NCBI RefSeq assembly: GCF_022549225.1
Contig: NZ_JAKZFD010000006.1
Span: 124,001 to 188,000, forward strand
DNA from: Pelomonas sp. CA6
GTDB lineage: Bacteria; Pseudomonadota; Gammaproteobacteria; Burkholderiales; Burkholderiaceae_C
Reading direction: 5' to 3'
DNA: 64,000 nt
How positions within the stretch are numbered: the stretch's first letter is position 1; the number at the start of each line of letters is the position of its first letter. Both the position numbers and the translations under genes were made by a program. The notes under the pieces were generated by a model. It did not search any database. It was not told the DNA's origin and saw nothing but the letters and a program-made list of their open reading frames with translations. Of the stretch, positions 57,919 through 64,000 are shown one piece after another.

Positions 57919-59061
57919 ATGCAAGTCAAGTTGAACGTGGTCGTGGGCGCCATTGCGCTGGCGCTTAGCGGCACGGCAATGTCTCAGGAGCTGGTCGTCA
58001 AGATCGGCCACGTGGGCCCCACCAGCGGCGCCATCGCCCACCTGGGCAAGGACAACGAGCTCGGCGCCCGCATGGCGATCGATGAACTCAACGCCAAGGG
58101 CGTGACCATCGGCGGCAAGAAGGCCAAGTTCGAGCTGCTGGCCGAAGACGATGCCGGCGATCCCAAGCAGGGCACGGCCGCGGCGCAGAAGCTGGTGGAC
58201 TCCAAGGTCAACGGCGTCATCGGTCACCTGAATTCCGGCACCTCCATCCCGGCGTCCAAGGTCTACAGCGACGCGGGCATCCCGCAGATCTCGCCGTCGG
58301 CCACCAACCCCAAGTACACCCGCCAGGGCTACAAGACCACCTTCCGTGTGGTCGCCGATGACGTGCACCTGGGTGGCACGCTGGGCAAGTACGCGGTGAA
58401 GGAACTGAAGGGCCTGTCCATCGCCGTGATCGACGACCGCACGGCCTATGGCCAGGGCGTGGCCGACGAATTCGAGAAGGGCGTGAAGGCCTCCGGCGGC
58501 AAGGTGGTGGGCCGCGAGTTCACCAACGACAAGGCGACCGACTTCACCGCCATCCTGACCAGCCTGAAGGCGAAGAAGCCCGACGTGGTGTTCTTCGGCG
58601 GCATGGACGCGGTGGCCGGCCCGATGCTGCGCCAGATGAAGCAGCTGGGCATCACCGCCAAGTTCATGGGCGGCGACGGCATCTGCTCGGGCGAGCTGCC
58701 CAAGCTGTCCGCCGGCACCATGGGCGACGACCAGGTGGTCTGCGCCGAGGCCGGTGGCGTCGAGGGCGATTCGAAGAAGTCGCTGGACGACTTCAAGGCC
58801 AAGTTCAAGCAGAAGTACAACGCCGACGTGCAGATCTACGCGCCTTACGTGTACGACGCCGTCAACGTGATGGCCGCCGCCATGGTGAAGGCCGGCTCGG
58901 CCGAACCCGCGAAGTACCTGCCGGCGCTGGCCAAGACCGAAGGCTACAAGGGCGTGACCGGCACGATCGCCTTCGACAGCAAGGGCGACATCAAGAATGG
59001 CGCGCTGACGCTCTACACCTACAAGGGTGGCAAGCGCGAGCAGATCGCCGTCGTGCGCTGA
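57919..59061 (+). CDS. Branched-chain amino acid ABC transporter substrate-binding protein (LivK-like)
   Basis: Periplasmic binding protein of 380 residues. The signal peptide VVVGAIALALSGTAMSQE is followed by VVKIGHVGPTSGAIAHLGKD, LLAEDDAGDPKQGTAAAQKL and IGHLNSGTSIPASKVYSDAG, all LivJ/LivK features. GGAGG precedes ATG 57919. TGGAAA-17-TATGTT (57831-57859) is a possible promoter in the 295-nt upstream gap, which holds no gene. No permease or ATPase gene is adjacent, so it is an orphan receptor in this window. Confidence 0.9.
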   Translation: MQVKLNVVVGAIALALSGTAMSQELVVKIGHVGPTSGAIAHLGKDNELGARMAIDELNAKGVTIGGKKAKFELLAEDDAGDPKQGTAAAQKLVDSKVNGVIGHLNSGTSIPASKVYSDAGIPQISPSATNPKYTRQGYKTTFRVVADDVHLGGTLGKYAVKELKGLSIAVIDDRTAYGQGVADEFEKGVKASGGKVVGREFTNDKATDFTAILTSLKAKKPDVVFFGGMDAVAGPMLRQMKQLGITAKFMGGDGICSGELPKLSAGTMGDDQVVCAEAGGVEGDSKKSLDDFKAKFKQKYNADVQIYAPYVYDAVNVMAAAMVKAGSAEPAKYLPALAKTEGYKGVTGTIAFDSKGDIKNGALTLYTYKGGKREQIAVVR

Positions 59062-59083
59062 GCCTTTCCGCGCTCACGACCCC

Positions 59084-59107
59084 AGGCCCACCTCGGTGGG
59101 CCTTTTT
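59084..59107 (+). terminator. Intrinsic terminator after the livK-like gene
   Basis: AGGCCCAC (59084-59091) pairs with GTGGGCCT (59096-59103) around CTCG, followed by T4-5. Confidence 0.92.
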
Positions 59108-59473
59108 GTTTTCTGTGCCGGCGCGGGCGGAGCCCGACTCAAGCCATCGGGATTCGTGGAATCCGCCACGTGAGTGGGGGGCGGGCGCCGATTCGAGGGG
59201 TGCAGGGGCGGCAGGCGGCTGCCGACAATGGGTCTCAGTCGTCAGCCCTCAAGGTGTCATCAGGGGCAGGCAACATGCGCGCAGTGTCGTCGCACCGCCT
59301 CGGGCGGCTCCGGATGTCTCCCCTTCAAACGGGGGGCTTTCAAGGGGGCGGGCCAAGGGCATGATCGCGGCGCTACAAGCGTTGCACGCTGTTGCCAGAA
59401 CAACGAGAGCAGTGCCGGCGTAAGGAGGACGCCTCTGCCGGCTAGGCGCTGACGACGTGCTTTGGGGATTGGC
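59108..59473 (+). other. Long leader/intergenic region before the exopolysaccharide locus
   Basis: 366 nt with no convincing gene. It contains a hairpin CGGCAG-GCGG-CTGCCG (59209-59224), GACAAT (59224-59229) as a possible -10, and GGCGT-AAGGAGG-ACGCC (59417-59433), where a perfect ribosome-site-like AAGGAGG sits in the loop with no start codon at normal distance. GCCGGC recurs at 59414 and 59437. I looked for a sigma-54 promoter, expected of PrsR targets, and found only imperfect matches. Confidence 0.4.
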
Positions 59474-60853
59474 ATGGTCCGTATATTCAATCACTACCTG
59501 CATCGTCGAACTCTCGTTCAAGTGCTGTTCGATCTCGGCCTGATCATCGCCGCGTTGTTCGCGGTCGTGCTGAGCCAGGCCGATTCGGCGCAGGTGATCG
59601 GCTTGGCGGCCTCCTACGGGCTGTCGCTGGCCGGCGGGATGTTCGTCATCAACTCCGCATCGGGGCTGTACCAGCAGGCGCACAAGCGCTCGCTGACGCA
59701 GTCCTGCGCCCGCGCGCTGTTCGCGCTGCTGGTGGGGCTGCCGCTGGCCTATGGGCTGGTCAGCCTGATGCCGGTGGCACCGGAACACCGCCAGCTGATC
59801 GGCAGCGCGGCGATGATCGCGGTCGCGCTGGTGATGGTGCACCGGGTCTATGCGGCGCATTCCAGCGCACAGGCCGCCGGCCGCACCAAGATCCTGATCT
59901 TCGGTTCCGGCGCCGCGGCGCTGTCGGTGGCCGACAGCCTGCGCGCGGCGGACCCGCATGCCGACATCGTCGGCTTCCTGCCCGGCCCCAACGAGACCGA
60001 GTTCCAGGTGCCCCCCGACCAACTGATTCCGTCGCAGGGCAGCCTGACCGAGGCGGCGCTGCGCCTGGGCGTGGACGAGATCGTGGTCGCGCTGTCCGAG
60101 CGCCGCGGCGGCAGCATGCCGCTGCGCCAGCTGCTGGACTGCAAGCTCTACGGCATCCGCGTGCTGGACCTGGCCACCTATTTCGAGAAGACCCTCAACC
60201 AGATCAAGATCAGCCATGTCTATGCCGGCTGGCTGATCTTCGGCGACGGCTTCAACCAGGGGGTGATGCGCACGCTGGTCAAGCGGTTGTTCGACCTGCT
60301 GTCGGCCGCGCTGATCCTGGTCTTCGCCGCGCCCATCATGCTGATCACGGCGCTGCTGATCAAGCTGGAATCGTCCGGGCCGGTGTTCTACAAGCAGGAG
60401 CGCGTGGGCCTGAACGGACGCATCTTCAATGTGATCAAGTTCCGCAGCATGCGTGCCGACGCCGAGAAGGACGGCAAGCCGCGCTGGGCCACGAAGAATG
60501 ACGACCGCATCACCCGCGTCGGCCGCTTCATCCGCCTCGTGCGCATCGACGAACTGCCGCAGCTGATCAATGTGCTGCGCGGCGAGATGAGCCTGGTGGG
60601 GCCGCGTCCGGAGCGCCCCTTCTTCGTCGACGAGCTGGTCGCCAAGATTCCCTACTATGCCGTGCGCCACAGCGTGAAGCCGGGCGTGACCGGCTGGGCG
60701 CAGGTGCGCTACGAATACGGGTCGACGGTCGAGGATTCGATCGAGAAGCTGCAGTACGACCTCTACTACGTCAAGAACCACACGCTGTTCCTGGACCTGC
60801 TGATCATGCTGGAAACGGTGGCGGTGGTGCTGACCGGACGCGGCGCGCGCTGA
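59474..60853 (+). CDS. PEP-CTERM/exosortase-associated sugar transferase (EpsB_2-like polyprenyl glycosylphosphotransferase)
   Basis: Initiating transferase that puts the first sugar phosphate on undecaprenyl phosphate for exopolysaccharide. It has 459 residues: four to five N-terminal membrane helices, a CoA-binding-like Rossmann domain ([20 protein letters not shown]), then the WcaJ-type catalytic domain with a membrane helix ([20 protein letters not shown]), [39 protein letters not shown] and [15 protein letters not shown]. Neighbouring prsK and prsR place it in the exosortase A locus. ATG 59474 is chosen over TTG 59462. Confidence 0.9.
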   Translation: MVRIFNHYLHRRTLVQVLFDLGLIIAALFAVVLSQADSAQVIGLAASYGLSLAGGMFVINSASGLYQQAHKRSLTQSCARALFALLVGLPLAYGLVSLMPVAPEHRQLIGSAAMIAVALVMVHRVYAAHSSAQAAGRTKILIFGSGAAALSVADSLRAADPHADIVGFLPGPNETEFQVPPDQLIPSQGSLTEAALRLGVDEIVVALSERRGGSMPLRQLLDCKLYGIRVLDLATYFEKTLNQIKISHVYAGWLIFGDGFNQGVMRTLVKRLFDLLSAALILVFAAPIMLITALLIKLESSGPVFYKQERVGLNGRIFNVIKFRSMRADAEKDGKPRWATKNDDRITRVGRFIRLVRIDELPQLINVLRGEMSLVGPRPERPFFVDELVAKIPYYAVRHSVKPGVTGWAQVRYEYGSTVEDSIEKLQYDLYYVKNHTLFLDLLIMLETVAVVLTGRGAR

Positions 60854-60905
60854 CGCCGCCTTCGGGGCCGCGTTCGCGCTGCTTGGCAAGCCTGGCGCAT
60901 GACGG

Positions 60906-63014
60906 ATGTTTGAACGCGGACTGGATTTGGGCACGAGTGCCGGCCTTCTGGCCGGCATTGCCTATTTGAGCCTGTGCGGCAAGGTGCTGGCGCAATGGCG
61001 CGCCAGCTCGCAGCGCAGCGCGCTGCTGCTGGCGGCGCTGCTGGGCAGCGCGCTGTGGGGGCTGGGCGTGGCCGCGGAGCAGGCGGGCTGGTTGCCCGTT
61101 CATGGCTGGGCCGCCGAGCTGGCGCTGCCGGCGCTGGATCTGCTGCGCGACGCGGCCTGGTTCGCTTTCATCCTGGAGCTGGTGCACCACCGCGCGAGCG
61201 CGCCGCAGCGGCGCGGCTGGCTGTTCTGGGCCGGCGCGGGCCTGGTGCTGGCATCGCTGAGCCTGGTGCTGCTGTCTTACTACTCGGCCTATCCGCTGAG
61301 CACCTTCGAACGTCCGCAGGCCATGTTGGCGCTGGCGCTGTCGATCTATGGGCTGGTGCTGCTGGAGCAGCTGCTGCGCAACCTGGTGCGCGATGCGCTG
61401 TGGAACGCCAAGCCGGTGGTGCTGGGGCTGGCGGTGGTGTTCGGTTTCGACCTGTTCCTGTATTCGCAGCAGGTGCTGTTCAGCAGCTCGGACCTGGATG
61501 CGCAGGTGGTGCGCCCCGCCGTGCATGCGATGGCGGTGCCGCTGCTGTGGCTGGCCAGTCGCCGCCATCCGGCCTGGCTGGAGAAGCTGCATGTCTCGCG
61601 CGCGGCGATCTTTCATTCGGCCACCTTGCTGATCGTCGGCGCCTACCTGGTGCTGGTGTCGGGCGTGGGGTATTACGTGCGCTACAGCGGCGGCGAATGG
61701 GGTCGTGCGCTGCAACAGGTGCTGGTGGCGCTGGCGCTGCTGGCGGCGCTGCTGGTGGCGCTGTCGGGCTCCATGCGGGCGCGGCTGCGCGTGTACATCA
61801 GCAAGAACTTCTTCAGCTACCGCTATGACTACCGCGAGGAATGGCTGCGCTTCACCGCGATGCTGTCCACCAGCGAGTCGCCCGCGCAGCTGGGCGAGTC
61901 GGTGGTGCGCGGGCTGGCCAATCTGGTGGAGAGCACCTCGGGTGCGCTGTGGCTGCGCCACGCGAGCACGGCGGAGCTGGTGCAGGTGGCGCGCTGGAAC
62001 CTGGCCGCGCAGGCGCAGGCCATCGCCGCCGACGATCCGCTGCTGCCCTGGCTGGCCGAGAAGGGCTGGATCGTGGACCTGGACGAATGGCGCCAGGCCC
62101 CGGGGCGCTACGAGGGGCTGTTCCTGCCCGGCTGCCTGCTCACGGAGCCGCGCCCCTGGCTGCTCGTGCCCTTGCTCAATGCCGGCGAGCTGACCGGGCT
62201 GGTCGTGCTGGGCCAGCCGCGCACCCGCATCGAACTGGACTGGGAGGTGCGCGACCTGCTGCGCACGGCGAGCAGCCAGGCCGCCAGCTATCTTGCGCAG
62301 ATGCAGGCCACCGAGGCGTTGCTGGAGGCGCGCAAGTTCGAGGCCTTCAACCGCATGTCGGCCTTCGTCGTGCATGACCTGAAGAACATCGTCACCCAGC
62401 TTTCGCTGATGATGAAGAACGCCAAGCGGCTGCGCGACAACCCGGAGTTCCAGCAGGACATGCTGGATACCGTGGAGAACTCGCTGGACAAGATGCGCCA
62501 GCTGATGCTGCAGCTGCGCGAAGGCGCCAAACCTCACGGCGTGAGCGGCGGTGTCGACCTGGCCCAGATCGCGCAGCGGCTGGCCAAGGCGGCCGCGGGC
62601 AAGGGCCGCGAGCTGGAGCTGCAGGTGCAGGCGCCCCTGAGCGCGCGCGGTCAGGAAGAGCGCATCGAACGGGTGCTCGGCCATGTGGTGCAGAACGCGC
62701 TGGATGCGACTCCCCTAGATGGGCGGGTATGGCTGCGACTGGAGCGTCAAGGCAGCAATGCCTGCGTGGAAGTGGGCGATACTGGTTGCGGCATGACGCA
62801 GGAATTCATGGACACGCAGCTCTTCAAGCCCTTCCAGACCACCAAGGCCGCAGGCATGGGCATCGGCGCCTACGAGAGCTTCCAGTACCTGCAGGAGCTG
62901 GGCGGGAAGATCTCGGTGCAGAGCGCGCCGGGGCAGGGAACCCGGGTGAGCATCCGCCTGCCGCTGTTCCTGGCCCAGGAGGGCAGCGACGCCAGCCTGT
63001 CGGGGGCACGATGA
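60906..63014 (+). CDS. prsK: Exosortase-system sensor histidine kinase PrsK
   Basis: Membrane kinase of 702 residues. About eight N-terminal hydrophobic segments span residues 1-290, then a GAF-like domain (about 320-460, SPAQLGESVVRGLANLVEST), a DHp-like helix with His near 489 in AFVVHDLKNIVTQLSLMMKN, and a HATPase domain (VVQNALDATPLDG, DTGCGMTQEFMDTQLFKPF, GMGIGAYESFQYLQELGG). This layout and the adjacency to an NtrC-type regulator match PrsK. Its stop overlaps a 28-codon mini-ORF (ATGA). Confidence 0.92.
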   Translation: MFERGLDLGTSAGLLAGIAYLSLCGKVLAQWRASSQRSALLLAALLGSALWGLGVAAEQAGWLPVHGWAAELALPALDLLRDAAWFAFILELVHHRASAPQRRGWLFWAGAGLVLASLSLVLLSYYSAYPLSTFERPQAMLALALSIYGLVLLEQLLRNLVRDALWNAKPVVLGLAVVFGFDLFLYSQQVLFSSSDLDAQVVRPAVHAMAVPLLWLASRRHPAWLEKLHVSRAAIFHSATLLIVGAYLVLVSGVGYYVRYSGGEWGRALQQVLVALALLAALLVALSGSMRARLRVYISKNFFSYRYDYREEWLRFTAMLSTSESPAQLGESVVRGLANLVESTSGALWLRHASTAELVQVARWNLAAQAQAIAADDPLLPWLAEKGWIVDLDEWRQAPGRYEGLFLPGCLLTEPRPWLLVPLLNAGELTGLVVLGQPRTRIELDWEVRDLLRTASSQAASYLAQMQATEALLEARKFEAFNRMSAFVVHDLKNIVTQLSLMMKNAKRLRDNPEFQQDMLDTVENSLDKMRQLMLQLREGAKPHGVSGGVDLAQIAQRLAKAAAGKGRELELQVQAPLSARGQEERIERVLGHVVQNALDATPLDGRVWLRLERQGSNACVEVGDTGCGMTQEFMDTQLFKPFQTTKAAGMGIGAYESFQYLQELGGKISVQSAPGQGTRVSIRLPLFLAQEGSDASLSGAR

Positions 63015-63093
63015 TCGACATCGAACATTGGGTCGAAGACGGCGACGCCGCCGCCGTGGCGGCACCGCCGCGCGGTGGGGAAGGGGGCTTGCT

Positions 63094-63097
<4 letters not shown>
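63011..63097 (+). CDS. 28-codon mini-ORF overlapping prsK and prsR
   Basis: ATG 63011 overlaps the prsK TGA (ATGA), and its own TGA (63095-63097) overlaps the prsR GTG 63094 (GTGA). The predicted peptide begins MIDIEHWVEDGDAAAVAAPP and ends in a Gly-rich tail. The segment contains CACCGC-CGC-GCGGTG (63063-63077), a hairpin just before prsR. It may work as a coupling relay rather than a functional peptide. No homologue is recognised. Confidence 0.45.

Positions 63098-64000
<903 letters not shown>

Noticed and set aside
59106-59423. Open frames of about 60-105 codons upstream of the EpsB-like gene
   Set aside because: Arg/Gly/Ser-rich translations in several overlapping frames, no recognisable domain, and they start inside the livK terminator.
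59370-59473. Sigma-54 promoter (GG-N10-GC) for the exopolysaccharide locus
   Set aside because: TTGCACG followed by TTGC at 3 instead of 4 nt, and without the GG, is the best match; not good enough to annotate.

Overview
The window looks like chromosomal DNA of a GC-rich betaproteobacterium of the order Burkholderiales, most like the Roseateles/Rubrivivax/Leptothrix group. The evidence is strongly GC-biased codon use, the block surE-pcm-nlpD-rpoS, the block carA-carB-greA-(DUF4149)-yhbY-rlmE-ftsH-folP-glmM-pst-pho, the block trxA-rho-rpmE, and an exosortase-type exopolysaccharide locus (EpsB-like transferase, PrsK, PrsR) at the right edge. Genus is inferred from family knowledge, not from a search.

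Layout. 1-2190: periplasmic chaperone ppiD, tRNA-His and a strong terminator. 2316-4152 (minus): orphan LuxR-type response regulator and a zinc-less quinone oxidoreductase. 4287-9344 (plus): surE, pcm, nlpD, rpoS, rlmD. 9436-10759: Bax-inhibitor-like membrane protein and a GlcG/HbpS-like protein. 11052-22191: carAB, greA, a DUF4149 protein, divergent yhbY/rlmE, ftsH, folP, glmM. 22301-29719: a fasciclin lipoprotein, then the phosphate regulon pstSCAB-phoU-phoB-phoR behind a Pho box. 29727-33716 (minus): a large membrane protein, rpmE (type B), rho, trxA. 33853-40103: AddB-like nuclease and AddA-like helicase-nuclease. 40146-42714: tRNA-Pro, an OPT-family transporter, tRNA-Arg. 42744-46314: accessory-looking stretch with an unknown protein, an Arc-like ribbon-helix-helix regulator, a TauE/SafE permease, a GST and an unknown protein. 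46348-50374: aminoglycoside-phosphotransferase-like protein, Crp/Fnr regulator, FimV. 50397-55252 (minus): aminotransferase, cysB, cbiX, lptG, lptF. 55281-59061: pepA, holC, a small unknown gene, livK-like binding protein. 59474-64000: EpsB-like transferase, prsK, a 28-codon mini-ORF and prsR, which runs off the end.

Most genes are housekeeping and no classical mobile element, CRISPR array or phage was seen. The most unusual signals are regulatory. Several genes (surE, rlmD, rlmE, yhbY, the Arc-like regulator, lptF) have a -10-like hexamer only 6-7 nt before the ATG, the geometry of leaderless mRNAs. In the 18-bp yhbY/rlmE gap one TATTATC motif could serve as -10 for both directions. A heat-shock-type promoter precedes ftsH, the rho promoter overlaps the trxA stop codon, and a mini-ORF overlaps both prsK and prsR by 4 nt. 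The tRNA-Arg-adjacent pair (unknown protein plus Arc-like regulator with an AT-richer, repeat-bearing gap) is the best candidate for undescribed biology.
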